Source: CAXMST01 sp963712765
GTDB lineage: Bacteria > Actinomycetota > Thermoleophilia > Solirubrobacterales > 70-9
Direction of reading: 5' to 3'
DNA: 64,000 nt
Assembly (NCBI GenBank): GCA_963712765.1
Contig: CAVQIX010000005.1
Coordinates: 372,001 to 436,000 of the forward strand
Shown here: piece by piece, positions 1 through 8,253 of the stretch
Numbering within the stretch: the stretch's first letter is position 1
Layout of the letters: each line of letters starts with the position of its first letter
Program-made: the position numbers and the translations under genes
Notes under the pieces: model-generated
What the model was told of the DNA's origin: nothing
The model's input: the letters and a program-made list of their open reading frames with translations, nothing else
Databases searched by the model: none

Positions 1-671
1 AGCTGCGGCGTGGCCGCGATGTAGCTCAGCGCCTCGCCGATCCGGTAGCTGTCGCGACGCGGCGGCCGGGGCTGCAGCTTCCCCGTGTGCATCCGCATCA
101 GCGCGACGACCATTGCGGCGAAGGTGGCGACGTTGATCGCGAACACCGGGGTCACTCCCCAGAGCGCGATCAGACCGCCGGCGAGCGCTGGGCCGACGAT
201 CCGCGCCGAATGGACCAGGACCCCGTTGAGGCCGACCGCGTTGACGAGGTGGCTGGAGCCGACGATCTCGATCACGAACGACTGCCGCGCCGGGTTGTCG
301 ACCGCGAGGACGAGGCCTCGGACCGCGATCAGGACGTAGACGATCCAGATCTGGATCCCACCGCCGAGCGCGAGCAGGAAGAGCGCCAGCGCGGGCGCCG
401 CCATCAGTGCCTGGGTGAGGATCAGCAGGCGCCGCTTGTCGAAGCGGTCGGCAAGCGCCCCGCCGAAGATCCCGAAGACCATGATCCCGAGGAACTGCAG
501 GGCGGTCGCGATGCCGACCGCGGTGCCGCTGCCCGTAAGCTCGAGGATCAGCCACAGCTCAGCGACGATCTGCATCCAGTTGCCGACCAGCGAGGTGAGC
601 TGGCCGGCGAAGTAGAGACGGTAATTGCGGATCGACAGGGCCGCGAAGGAGCGCCTTGCGGCCGCGCTCAA
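1..671 (-). CDS. MFS transporter, partial (C-terminus outside window)
   Basis: The reverse strand reads without a stop to the window edge, so only the N-terminal part is visible. It begins with the actinobacterial form of the MFS_3 (enterobactin exporter-like) family: a short basic lead, then NYRLYFAGQLTSLVGNWMQ, which is the usual first membrane segment. Several further hydrophobic segments follow, with the inter-helix motif GGALADRFDKRR near residue 60. The predicted role is proton-driven export of small molecules across the inner membrane. The TTG start lies inside the stop of the upstream marR gene (shared TTGA, 4-bp overlap), so the two are almost certainly translated from one message and the pump is probably MarR-controlled. 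The substrate cannot be read from the sequence. Confidence 0.85.
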   Translation of the reverse strand, partial: MSAAARRSFAALSIRNYRLYFAGQLTSLVGNWMQIVAELWLILELTGSGTAVGIATALQFLGIMVFGIFGGALADRFDKRRLLILTQALMAAPALALFLLALGGGIQIWIVYVLIAVRGLVLAVDNPARQSFVIEIVGSSHLVNAVGLNGVLVHSARIVGPALAGGLIALWGVTPVFAINVATFAAMVVALMRMHTGKLQPRPPRRDSYRIGEALSYIAATPQ

Positions 672-1114
672 GACCGCTCCTCCTCGAGCATGCGCTCGAG
701 GATCGAGGCGGCGCGCCGGAGGGTCGCGACGTCGCGGTCGGGCAGGTCGCGCAGGCGGCGGACCAGGTAGGCGTCCTTGCGGCGGCGGAGCTGGCGCAGG
801 AGAAGACGGCCGGAGGTGGTGGCGCTGATCAGCGAGCAACGCCCATCGGAGGGGTCGGGAGCGCGATCGACCAGGTCCTGCTCCTCGAGGCGGGCGAGGA
901 TCCGGGTCGCGGTCGGGCGCTGAATCCCCTCGACCTCGGCGAGCTCGCTCGGAGTCATCGGCCCGAGGCGGTCGATCGTGGCGAGCGAGGCGGTCGCCGA
1001 CATGCCCAGATCCGAGCCGGCACTCTGCCGCAGCCGCCGCGCGGTGCGGGTGATCGCCAAGCGGAGGCGGACCGCTTCATCGCTGATCTCCGTGGGGTTG
1101 ATCGCCGCTTCCAA
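668..1114 (-). CDS. MarR-family transcriptional regulator
   Basis: A 148-aa protein with the winged-helix layout of MarR: an N-terminal dimerisation helix (SDEAVRLRLAITRTARRL), helix-turn-helix around residues 50-80 (MTPSELAEVEGIQRPTATRI, then a second helix ending LVDRAPDPSDGR) and a C-terminal helix. The DP-x-DGR wing signature is classic for MarR. The start is TTG, preceded by an AGGGG element. It overlaps the downstream MFS exporter by four bases, the standard arrangement for a ligand-released repressor of an efflux pump. A palindromic site lies 36 bp upstream of the start. The ligand is unknown. Confidence 0.9.
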   Translation of the reverse strand: MEAAINPTEISDEAVRLRLAITRTARRLRQSAGSDLGMSATASLATIDRLGPMTPSELAEVEGIQRPTATRILARLEEQDLVDRAPDPSDGRCSLISATTSGRLLLRQLRRRKDAYLVRRLRDLPDRDVATLRRAASILERMLEEERS

Positions 1115-1140
1115 AGTGGCCCCTGGTCGTCCTTCCGATC

Positions 1141-1168
1141 GTTAGTAACGCTAATTAGCATAGCGAAC
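1141..1168. promoter_or_regulatory. Candidate MarR operator (palindrome)
   Basis: The ten bases GCTAATTAGC at 1150-1159 are a perfect palindrome, flanked by partially symmetric GTTAGTAAC on the left and ATAGCGAAC on the right. The site is strikingly AT-rich for this genome and sits just upstream of the marR TTG start, where autorepression of the marR-MFS unit would be expected. Function is inferred from position and symmetry. Confidence 0.5.
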
Positions 1169-1217
1169 TGTCTCTACAGCGTCAAGCCCTCGCCCCGCCT
1201 TTTGGGGGGGACGCGGA

Positions 1218-2072
1218 TCAGGCCGGGCGACAGTAGGCGAAGGCGGTGACCTCGCCCCGGGTCTGGTAACCGACGAAGCGGCTCACCCAGCCGCTGCGCT
1301 GAGGGTAGGAGCGGTCGGCGACGATCACCGCAAAGGGGTCGAATCTCTGGAAGTCGGCGACGAAGCCCCCCGACCACAGCTCCTCGCCCTCCTCGCATCG
1401 CGGCTTCAGCTCAACCGGCGCCCGGTCGAACGCCTCGCCGTCGAGCCGGTGGGTGACCAGCCGCGGCCGGCGGTCGGCGCACTGCACGAAGCCCTCGATC
1501 GCGCCGCCGCGGGTGCCGTCGTTGTTGTAGGCGGCGAGGCGCCACCTGCGCGTTCCCTTGCGGCGTGACTCGGTCGCGATCAGCTCCGCCCCGGCATTCT
1601 GGGTGAAGCCGCGGGCGCCGAAGCCGCCGGCGATCGCCTCCTCGCCCCTGCGGCAGCTGACCCGGAACCCCTTGCTGCCGGCCGGGGCGATACGCACCCT
1701 CTTGCTGCGCTTGGTGATCCTCGGGTCCTCACGGGTGCAGAGTGCCTTCGCCCGGATCGTTTCCTCATCGCCGTCGAAGTTGGCCGCGCTGACCCGCCAG
1801 GCCCGCTTGCCCGAGGGGCGCGATTCGAAGAATGCGATCGTGCTCTCGGCCCCGTCGCCGTAGGGGCTGTCGCTGATGAAGCCGCCGGAGATCATCGTGC
1901 CCTTGCGCTTCGGGCACTGCGCCCGCACGCCACCGTCGCTGCCGGCCAAGATTGCAGCTGATCGCTTCGACTTGCCGGTCAGGGCGCCCGACGCGCCCTC
2001 GAGGAGGCCGAAGGCGAGCAGGCTCGCGATCGCCGTCGCCAGAACCATTGCCGCTGTCGGGCGCTCAGCCAC
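1218..2072 (-). CDS. Secreted three-module repeat protein, unknown function
   Basis: A 284-aa protein with a hydrophobic N-terminus (TAAMVLATAIASLLAFGLL) that looks like a signal peptide or anchor. The mature part holds three copies of a module of about 70-80 residues. Each opens with Cys, a basic or acidic stretch and Gly, then a GGF motif (TMISGGF, AIAGGF, LWSGGF), and closes with a second Cys in KALC, GFVQC or AFAYC. This suggests one disulfide per module in an exported beta-rich domain. I do not recognise a named family. The GTG start overlaps the stop of the upstream LLM oxidoreductase by 8 bp (GTGGCTGA), suggesting coupling. A later ATG at 2048 would also retain the signal segment. Confidence 0.75.
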   Translation of the reverse strand: MAERPTAAMVLATAIASLLAFGLLEGASGALTGKSKRSAAILAGSDGGVRAQCPKRKGTMISGGFISDSPYGDGAESTIAFFESRPSGKRAWRVSAANFDGDEETIRAKALCTREDPRITKRSKRVRIAPAGSKGFRVSCRRGEEAIAGGFGARGFTQNAGAELIATESRRKGTRRWRLAAYNNDGTRGGAIEGFVQCADRRPRLVTHRLDGEAFDRAPVELKPRCEEGEELWSGGFVADFQRFDPFAVIVADRSYPQRSGWVSRFVGYQTRGEVTAFAYCRPA

Positions 2073-3132
2073 GAATGGCCGCCAGGCGCTCGATCGTCTG
2101 CAGGCGCTCGGACGGATCGGCGTGAACGGGGATGGCGATCATGCGATCGACCCCGGCCGCAGCGAAGCGCTCCAGGCCCTCTCCCACCTCGTCCTCATCC
2201 CCGAGCAGGCAGACGCGGTCGAGCAGCTCGTCGGGAACCGCGTTGAAGGCCTCCTCCCTCCTACCGTCGAGGAAGAGATCCTGGACCTCGGAGGCGACGT
2301 CACCAAAGCCCATCCGGGTCGCGAGCTCACCGTAGAAGTTGAACTTCTTCGAGCCCATGCCGCCAAGGTAGAGGGTCATCCGCATTCGCGCGCCGGCGCG
2401 GGCCGCCTCGAGGTCACCCCCGATCGCCACCTGCACGGTCGGCGAGACCTCGATATCGGTCCGCGCGCGGCCCGATATCGCAAAGCCCGCGTCGAGGTGC
2501 TCGCCCCACATCGACTCCCAGCTGTCGGGATCGAGGTACGCCGGGATCCAGCCGTCGGCGATCTCGGCGCAGAGCTCCACGGACTTGCGGCCGATCGCCC
2601 CGAGGAAGACCGGAATCTCCTCGCGGTGGGGGTGGAAGTTGAGCTTCAGCGCCTTGCCCTGCCCGGTCGTGCCCTCGCCCCGCAGCGGTAGCGTGTAGCG
2701 CGGGCCTTCGTGTTCGAGCGGGCCCCTTCGAGCGACGACCTCCCGCACGATCTCGACGTACTCCCTCACCCGCCCCCAGGGCCGGGTATAGGGGACCCCG
2801 TACCAGCCCTCCGACACCTGCGGACCACTCGGCCCGAAGCCGAAGATGAAGCGCCCGCCCGAGAGCTCGTCGAGGGTGGCTCCGGCCATCGCCGCGGCCG
2901 TCGGCGGTCTCGCGACCGCCGGCATGATCGCCGCCCCCAGACCGATCGTGGAGGTCTGCGGAGCGAGCCAGCCGAGCATCGACACCGCGTCGGAACCATA
3001 GGACTCGTTGACCCAGACCGAGTCGTAGCCACTCGCCTCGGCGGCCCGCACCTCGTCGATCGCCTGCTGCCCCCGCGGGCCGGAGCGCAGGTGGACGAGC
3101 AGGTATCCAAGCTTGATCTCGATCACGTTCAC
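2065..3132 (-). CDS. LLM-class (luciferase-like) F420/flavin-dependent oxidoreductase
   Basis: A 355-aa protein of the bacterial luciferase-like TIM-barrel family. It shows the early strand KLGYLLVHL, the SVWVNESYG segment, an ATLDELSGGRFIFGFG motif typical of the family, and the late HADPSERLQTIERLAA helix. Actinobacterial members usually reduce or oxidise substrates with coenzyme F420, less often FMN; the sequence alone does not separate these. It starts at GTG, with an alternative in-frame GTG two codons later. It is the first gene of a two-gene unit with the secreted repeat protein downstream. A stand-alone RNA candidate ends about 265 bp upstream on the same strand. Confidence 0.9.
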   Translation of the reverse strand: MNVIEIKLGYLLVHLRSGPRGQQAIDEVRAAEASGYDSVWVNESYGSDAVSMLGWLAPQTSTIGLGAAIMPAVARPPTAAAMAGATLDELSGGRFIFGFGPSGPQVSEGWYGVPYTRPWGRVREYVEIVREVVARRGPLEHEGPRYTLPLRGEGTTGQGKALKLNFHPHREEIPVFLGAIGRKSVELCAEIADGWIPAYLDPDSWESMWGEHLDAGFAISGRARTDIEVSPTVQVAIGGDLEAARAGARMRMTLYLGGMGSKKFNFYGELATRMGFGDVASEVQDLFLDGRREEAFNAVPDELLDRVCLLGDEDEVGEGLERFAAAGVDRMIAIPVHADPSERLQTIERLAAIRG

Positions 3133-3396
3133 CCCAGCCTAGAACCGCGCCGGGGGTCGAGGGTTGCGCCGGGCGGCCGCCGCGGTCGGGTGGGATTGGG
3201 TGGGAGCGAGGCGGGCTAGCCGAGGGACGGTCCCGGGGTATCCGACGGCGCCTGGCTCCCGGGGATGCGCCCGGTCGCGCGGCTCGGCGGCGGCAGGCGC
3301 CCGTATCGAGCCGGCGGCCGCTTGCCCAACGGCCGCACCGGTGAAGGTAGGTCGTGCTCCGGACAGAGCTATCGGCGGCGGGTCCGGGTCCGGCAA

Positions 3397-3557
3397 AAGT
3401 GAAGCCCCCGGCAAACCGGGGGCTTCGAAAGTAGCGGGTACGGGCGGCCCTCGTGCCTGCCGGGCGCGTAGCCTTCGCGCCTTCTAAGCCTTCGGGCCGC
3501 TTCGAGAGCTTCCCTCCAACTGGCTTCCGTGGAGTTCGTCTCTCTCTCGTACCGCGT
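3397..3557 (-). ncRNA. Candidate structured non-coding RNA (about 160 nt)
   Basis: The reverse strand can form nested stems. CGAGAG (3549-3544) pairs with CTCTCG (3508-3503) around an inner hairpin CTCCA (3534-3530)/TGGAG (3518-3514). GCGGCCC (3500-3494) pairs with GGGCCGC (3450-3444) around GGCGCG (3481-3476)/CGCGCC (3468-3463). An 11-bp terminator follows. A promoter-like element ends just upstream. The reading frame across it has mixed third positions, unlike neighbouring genes, which argues against a protein, although a gene finder could call a short ORF here. I cannot match it to 6S, SRP, tmRNA, RNase P or a known riboswitch. It ends well before the LLM gene, so it looks free-standing rather than a leader. 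Confidence 0.55.
3401..3426 (-). terminator. Rho-independent terminator of the RNA candidate
   Basis: A perfect 11-bp stem, GAAGCCCCCGG (3401-3411) with CCGGGGGCTTC (3416-3426), and a 4-base loop. On the reverse strand it is followed by ACTTTTGCC, a short U-run; on the forward strand the flank is not U-rich. It is therefore read leftward. Confidence 0.7.
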
Positions 3558-3562
3558 CTTCG

Positions 3563-3591
3563 AGACTAGATGATCGCCGGCGTGCCGGCAA
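3563..3591 (-). promoter_or_regulatory. Promoter for the RNA candidate
   Basis: On the reverse strand, TTGCCG (3591-3586) and TAGTCT (3568-3563) are separated by exactly 17 bases, matching a housekeeping-type -35/-10 pair. It predicts a start near 3557, immediately before the first stem of the structured RNA. Confidence 0.4.
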
Positions 3592-3708
3592 ACCGTGATC
3601 GCCCATTTTGCGGCTGAAGAGATCCTTGGCGGCGCCGATCGGCGGGGTCGGGGCGGGGTCCTCCGTAGACTCGGTCGCTCTCCCTCCCCCTCGAACAGGA
3701 GCGATCGG

Positions 3709-5661
3709 ATGGCTGAAGCCACCACGACCGAGCAAACCCCGCAGGCGATCGACCCCGGGGTGCTAGGCGACTTCATGGACCAGCCCTACGCCGAGATTCG
3801 GGCGCGGGGCCGCGAGCTCCTCGGCCATCCCGAGTTCACGCCGGTAGATCCCGAGATCTCGGCGACCGAGTACCGCGAGGAGACCCTCAAGCGGGCGAAG
3901 CTGCTAGCTGACGAGGGGCAGACCACCCTCGGTCTGCCTGCCGAACTCGGCGGTGGCGGCAACATCGGTGGCTCGATCGCCGCCTTCGAGACGCTCGCCT
4001 TCGGCGACCTCTCGCTGCTTGTCAAGACCGGCGTGCAGTTCGGGCTCTGGGGCGGCGCCGTCCTCCAGCTAGGCACCGAGCGTCATCACCAGAAGTACCT
4101 TCCCGGGACCGCCTCGCTGGAGATCCCCGGCTGCTTCGCGATGAGCGAGACCGGCCACGGCTCCGACGTCCAGTCCGTGCAAACGACCGCCACCTACGAC
4201 CTCGAGACGCAGGAGTTCGTGATCAACACGCCGACGGAGCGGGATCGCAAGGACTGGATCGGAAACGCCGCCGCGCACGCTCGCTACGCGGCAGTCTTCG
4301 CTCAGCTGATCATCGGAGCCCAGGTCCACGGGGTCCACGCCTTCGTGGTCCCGATCCGCAACAGGAAGGGGAGGGTGATCGACCGGGTCCGGATCGAGGA
4401 TTGCGGCCACAAGATGGGTCTCAACGGCGTCGACAACGGCCGCCTCTACTTCGACCATCTGCGCGTCCCGCGCGAGAACCTGCTCGACCGCTACGCGTCC
4501 GTCGCCCCCGACGGCAGCTACAGCTCGCCGATCGAGAGCGACACCGGCCGGTTCTTCACCATGGTCGGGACATTGGTCCAAGGCCGGGTCTCGGTCGCCG
4601 GTGCCGGGCTCAGCGTCTCCAAGGTCGCCCTGACGACGGCGATCCGGCACGGCCTCCGGCGCCGCCAGTTCGGCCCGCCCGAATCCGATCAGGAGGTTCC
4701 GCTGCTCGACTACCGCGCTCATCAGCGCCGGCTGTTCCCGCTGCTCGCCCGAACCTACGCGCTCCATTTCATCCAGCGCGAGATGGTCCGCGATCTCGAC
4801 AAGATCTTCGGCGGCGAACTCGATGATCCCGAGGCGCGGCGCGAGCTCGAGACCCGGGCTGCCGGGATCAAGGCCTACGCGACCTGGCACGCGGTCGAGT
4901 CGATCCAGGCCGGCCGTGAGGCATGCGGCGGGATCGGCTTCCTCACCTCCAGCGGCTATGCCTCGCGCAAGGATGACGCCGAGATCTTCGTCACCTTCGA
5001 GGGCGACAACACCGTGCTGTTGCAGCTCGTCGCCAAGAGCCTGCTGACAGGCTATCGCGAGGAGTTCGGCAACCTGGACCCGCTCGGGATGGCCGGGTTC
5101 GTGGCCGCACAGGTGATCGAGCGCTTCGTCGAGCGCTCGGCAGCGCGCGAGCTGTGGGGGCGGATCTGGGACGACATCACCCCCAACTCCGAGGAGGAGG
5201 ACGACCTCGCCAACCGCGGCTATCAGCTGGCTCTTTTCGCCTGGCGCGAGGATCACATCCTCTCCAGCGCCGCACGGCGGATCAAGGGCGGGATCGATGA
5301 CGGCTACGACGCCTTCACGGTCTTCAATGCCGCCCAGGATCACGTCCTCGTCGCCGCCCGCTCCCATATCGACCGCCAGATACTCGAGGCCTTCAACCGC
5401 GGCGTCGACGACTGTCACGACGAGTCGCTGAAGCCGATGCTCGACCGCCTATGCGACCTGTACGCGCTGACCACGATCGAGCAGCATCGCGGCTGGTACC
5501 AGGAGCACGGGAGGATCTCCTCGACCCGCTCCAAGGCCGTGATCCGCTCGGTCAACCGCCTCTGCGACGAGCTCCGCCCCCACGCCGAGGATCTCGTCAC
5601 CGCCCTGCGGGTCCCCGACTGGGCCCAGCCGGAGTACGGGCCCAACGGCCTCGTCGGCTAG
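3709..5661 (+). CDS. Acyl-CoA oxidase / dehydrogenase family protein
   Basis: A 650-aa flavoprotein of the acyl-CoA oxidase family, long enough for an oxidase with its two C-terminal domains rather than a 380-aa dehydrogenase. Diagnostic segments are FAMSETGHGSDVQS (flavin and substrate contact), HGLRRRQFG, and GREACGGIGFLTSSGY near residue 405 before the FVTFEGDNTVLLQ helix. It would catalyse the first oxidation step of fatty-acid beta-oxidation, passing electrons to oxygen or to an electron-transfer flavoprotein. The ATG at 3709 is chosen because AGGAG lies 7 bases upstream. A longer in-frame reading from 3595 has no comparable ribosome site and non-family sequence. It is a single-gene unit, convergent with the DUF3891 gene. 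Confidence 0.92.
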   Translation: MAEATTTEQTPQAIDPGVLGDFMDQPYAEIRARGRELLGHPEFTPVDPEISATEYREETLKRAKLLADEGQTTLGLPAELGGGGNIGGSIAAFETLAFGDLSLLVKTGVQFGLWGGAVLQLGTERHHQKYLPGTASLEIPGCFAMSETGHGSDVQSVQTTATYDLETQEFVINTPTERDRKDWIGNAAAHARYAAVFAQLIIGAQVHGVHAFVVPIRNRKGRVIDRVRIEDCGHKMGLNGVDNGRLYFDHLRVPRENLLDRYASVAPDGSYSSPIESDTGRFFTMVGTLVQGRVSVAGAGLSVSKVALTTAIRHGLRRRQFGPPESDQEVPLLDYRAHQRRLFPLLARTYALHFIQREMVRDLDKIFGGELDDPEARRELETRAAGIKAYATWHAVESIQAGREACGGIGFLTSSGYASRKDDAEIFVTFEGDNTVLLQLVAKSLLTGYREEFGNLDPLGMAGFVAAQVIERFVERSAARELWGRIWDDITPNSEEEDDLANRGYQLALFAWREDHILSSAARRIKGGIDDGYDAFTVFNAAQDHVLVAARSHIDRQILEAFNRGVDDCHDESLKPMLDRLCDLYALTTIEQHRGWYQEHGRISSTRSKAVIRSVNRLCDELRPHAEDLVTALRVPDWAQPEYGPNGLVG

Positions 5662-5673
5662 CGGCCCCGACCG

Positions 5674-6519
5674 CTAGGTCGACATCCGGCGGCGGCGATC
5701 GCGCTCCTCGCCGCTGGAATCGCCGGGTCTGACCAGCGTGAAGTCGAAGGTCCGCAGCGGCGCCTCCGCAAGGGCCCGATCGAGGGCCTCCTGATCTCCG
5801 GCCGGGCCGTCGAGGCGGCGGCCGGCGGCCGTCAGGGGTACCGAGGCGGGTGCGAACGGCCAGGGCTCGACCTGCACGACCTGATCGTCACCGCTGAGGG
5901 CGCCGAATGAGCTCATCCGGAGCTCGGTCTCGCCGCGCTCGAGCGGAACCTCGGCGACCGTAACCGGCAGCCGGGGCACGCAGACGGCCAGCGACATCGC
6001 ATCCCAGGCGGCGATCAGCTTGCGGTTGGTCTCGAGATCCTCCCCGCCGAGGAACTCCTCGCAGGATCGGAGCTCCCCCGCCGCCGCCAACAGCTCCCTC
6101 TGCAGGTCCTCCTGCTCGTTGCGGTAGGCGTCGACCAACTCGCGCGTGCGCCGATCTCTGGGGTCTATCTCGCGGTAGCCAAGCAGGTGCAAACCGTGCA
6201 TCGAGACCAGCACCCCCGCGTAGGGGTCCTCCTCGCCCACCTTGCTCGGCCCCTGCCGCCAGCAGTCGAGCCAGGTCTCGAGCGGCATCTTCATGAAATC
6301 GCGGGGCATGCCGGTACCGGGGTCTAGCTCGGGGTCACGGTCGAAGTCCTCCATCCCGTCGTCGTGGCGATCGGCGGCCAGGCAGACGGCGCGGTGGGGG
6401 CTGGGGATCGGGAAGTCGAGGTTGCCCCAGGCCCGCGCGATCTGGCCCGCCACCGCCGCGTGCTGCGACTGGGGGATGCAGGTCGACCCCGAACCGGCCC
6501 GATCGCGCCTGACCACCAT
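5674..6519 (-). CDS. DUF3891 family protein
   Basis: A 281-aa protein matching the DUF3891 pattern: an MVVRRD start, SQHAAVAGQIARAWG, then PHRAVCLAADRHDDGMEDFD, where a conserved His-Asp pair suggests a metal site, and MHGLHLLGY in the middle. The family function is not established; the histidine and aspartate distribution recalls HD-type hydrolases, which is only a resemblance. I chose the ATG at 6519 rather than an in-frame TTG at 6528 because homologues start with a hydrophobic residue followed by VRR. It is transcribed divergently from the Nudix gene, with a 92-bp gap. Confidence 0.85.
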   Translation of the reverse strand: MVVRRDRAGSGSTCIPQSQHAAVAGQIARAWGNLDFPIPSPHRAVCLAADRHDDGMEDFDRDPELDPGTGMPRDFMKMPLETWLDCWRQGPSKVGEEDPYAGVLVSMHGLHLLGYREIDPRDRRTRELVDAYRNEQEDLQRELLAAAGELRSCEEFLGGEDLETNRKLIAAWDAMSLAVCVPRLPVTVAEVPLERGETELRMSSFGALSGDDQVVQVEPWPFAPASVPLTAAGRRLDGPAGDQEALDRALAEAPLRTFDFTLVRPGDSSGEERDRRRRMST

Positions 6520-6611
6520 CGTGAGCAATCTATACCCGCCCGGTCGAGATCGGAGCCGCTACGGCGACCCGGCCGGCTCGGCGCGCGGTGGCGCCGGATA
6601 CGCTCGCTGCG

Positions 6612-7151
6612 ATGGGCTATCTCGATCCCGACCGCTTCGCGCGCATCCAGAGCGAGGTGCCGATCGTCTGCGTCGATCTGCTCTGCCTGTTCGGGGCGCG
6701 CGCCGCCGCCGGCGAGCCGGGCCTGCTCCTGATCGAGCGCCGCGACGGGACCGGCCGCGCCGGGATGCTCAACTTGGTCGGCGGACGGATCCGGCTCGGC
6801 GAATCGATCGAGGCGGCGGCGATGCGGCACCTGCGCGAGACCCTGGGCGCAGGCGTGCGGCCGGAGCCCCGCGAATGGGGCCGTCCCGAATGGGTCGCGG
6901 TCTATCCCCGCGCCGATCACGGGCCCGGGCCCTTCGATCCTCGCCAGCACGCGATCTCGCCCTCCTACCTGCTGCGCTGCGAGGGCGAGCCTGGGGTCGA
7001 GGCCGACGGCGAGGCCGACGGCCTGCACTGGTTCGATCCCGCAACCCCGCCGGCCCCCGAGCGCTTCGGCTTCGGTCAGGGAGCGGTGGTCTCCGAGTTG
7101 CTCGCGGCCCTCGGCAGCGGGAGCTCGCCCGCATCCGGCGCCCCGAACTGA
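6612..7151 (+). CDS. Nudix-like protein (DUF4916 type)
   Basis: A 179-aa protein that begins MGYLDPDRFARIQSEVPIVC, the usual opening of the actinobacterial DUF4916 group within the Nudix fold. The Nudix box at about residues 63-86 is degenerate. The Gx5E part is intact (GRIRLGE), but the RE pair is RH and the EE pair is ET. Metal-dependent hydrolysis of a nucleoside-diphosphate-linked substrate is therefore uncertain. The C-terminal strand LHWFDPATPP fits the fold. The start at 6612 is supported by homologue-like sequence; an upstream in-frame start at 6588 is less likely. Confidence 0.8.
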   Translation: MGYLDPDRFARIQSEVPIVCVDLLCLFGARAAAGEPGLLLIERRDGTGRAGMLNLVGGRIRLGESIEAAAMRHLRETLGAGVRPEPREWGRPEWVAVYPRADHGPGPFDPRQHAISPSYLLRCEGEPGVEADGEADGLHWFDPATPPAPERFGFGQGAVVSELLAALGSGSSPASGAPN

Positions 7152-7250
7152 TCGGGATCGCAGAGCAGGCCATGGGGCATGACCACGTCCTCGCCGCGCA
7201 GCCATCTGGTCGCCTTGACGATGTCGTGGCGGTGCTCGGGTGGGAATCGA

Positions 7251-7892
7251 TCACCGCGGGCCCTGGTGGGCCTCGACCCGCCGGTCGAGCTCGGCGACCA
7301 CCTGCCGCAGCTCGTCGAGAGCGTGACCGCCTCCGGCGCCGAGGTCGGCACGGCGCGCCTCGAACGCTCCGATCAGGGCGCGGTAGTACCAGAGGGTCCC
7401 CTCGCGCCGACCCGCGAAGCGTGTGAATACCTCGTCTCCGTAGCGGCGGTGGTCGGAGAGAATCGAGCGGGCGTTGTGGAGCTTGTCGGCGACCGAGACC
7501 CGCAACTCATCGGGAGCCTTCCCGGCGACCGAGGCGATGTAGTCCTCCTTACGGCGGCGCCAGGGTGGCTTTGGCTGGCTCACCGCGTCGCTGTTGGCGA
7601 TTACGATCCGCGCGACATCGTCGCCGAACAACCCGCGGATATCGGCCTCGGCCTTCGCCCCTCCCCCGTCCTCGACGACGTCGTGAAGGAGCGCCGCGAT
7701 CGCCTCGTCCTCGGAGCTCTCCATCTCCAGCACCAGCGATGCGACGGCCAGGAGGTGTGCGGCATAGGGAATCCGCGTCCCCTTGCGCTGGTGCTCGCGG
7801 TGATGGGATATCGCGAATCCGAGCGCCCGCTCGAACCGTGGCCCGAGGGGGTGGGCGAAGGCGGCAGCCGGATCGGTCGGGTCCTCGCTCAC
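7251..7892 (-). CDS. HD-domain phosphohydrolase, (p)ppGpp-hydrolase-like
   Basis: A 213-aa protein with the RelA/SpoT-type HD fold. A His in FAISHHREHQ is followed by KGTRIPYAAHLLAVASLVLE, then the signature HD in IAALLHDVVEDGG, and the second metal Asp in VSVADKLHNARSI. These are the expected metal ligands of an HD hydrolase. There is no synthetase, TGS or ACT domain, so it is a small alarmone-hydrolase-like enzyme or another HD nucleotidase. The start is one of two tandem GTGs (7892 or 7895) with no strong ribosome site. It lies downstream of xseB on the same strand with an 82-bp gap. Confidence 0.85.
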   Translation of the reverse strand: MSEDPTDPAAAFAHPLGPRFERALGFAISHHREHQRKGTRIPYAAHLLAVASLVLEMESSEDEAIAALLHDVVEDGGGAKAEADIRGLFGDDVARIVIANSDAVSQPKPPWRRRKEDYIASVAGKAPDELRVSVADKLHNARSILSDHRRYGDEVFTRFAGRREGTLWYYRALIGAFEARRADLGAGGGHALDELRQVVAELDRRVEAHQGPR

Positions 7893-7974
7893 CACGGGGA
7901 CGCTATCTGGCCACCGCCCAAACGGCCTGGATGGGTCAGCTCGCGGCGACCGGATCTGATCGCCGCCGGTGGCC

Positions 7975-8253
7975 CTACTCGTCGCCGGCCGCCTCGAGCT
8001 GGGCGACGAGCGCGTCGAGGTCGAGCTCTTCGAGCTCGCCGGAGACCGCATCGAGCTCGCCCTTGCAGTACTCGACCAGCCCCTTGCCCTCGCGGACCAG
8101 GCCAAGGGTCTCGCGCAGCTCGGCCTTGCCGGAATCCAGGCGGGCGATGATCTCCTCCAGCCGCGAGACCGCCGCTTCATAGCTCTCGGGCGCGGCGACC
8201 GCCGTGGCCTCCTGCCCGCCGCCGGCCTCGTCCGGCGCCTCCCGGTCACTCAT
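7975..8253 (-). CDS. xseB: Exodeoxyribonuclease VII small subunit
   Basis: A 92-aa protein with the full XseB signature: SYEAAVSRLEEIIARLDSGK, then a LRETLGLVREGKGLVEYC helix and an acidic end (ELEELDLDALV). It binds XseA to form exonuclease VII, which degrades single-stranded DNA in both directions in the cytoplasm. Its ATG overlaps the end of xseA by 8 bp (ATGAGTGA), giving coupled translation and fixed stoichiometry. The N-terminal 22 residues are low-complexity and probably disordered. Confidence 0.95.
   Translation of the reverse strand: MSDREAPDEAGGGQEATAVAAPESYEAAVSRLEEIIARLDSGKAELRETLGLVREGKGLVEYCKGELDAVSGELEELDLDALVAQLEAAGDE

Noticed and set aside
3369..3776. Reverse-strand ORF of 135 codons over the RNA candidate
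   Set aside because: Third positions are mixed, it runs through a perfect terminator hairpin, and base-pairing explains the sequence better than a protein.
4069..5418. Reverse ORF of 449 codons inside the acyl-CoA oxidase gene
   Set aside because: Antisense shadow: low-complexity translation without motifs, while the forward frame has clear oxidase motifs.
7076..7260. Reverse-strand coding-like frame (HRHDIVKATRWLRGEDVVMP and onward) between the HD and Nudix genes
   Set aside because: Codon bias is good, but the forward strand over the same bases is equally protein-like, no start codon is available, and half of it overlaps the Nudix gene. I could not decide between a frameshifted tail and a mirror effect.
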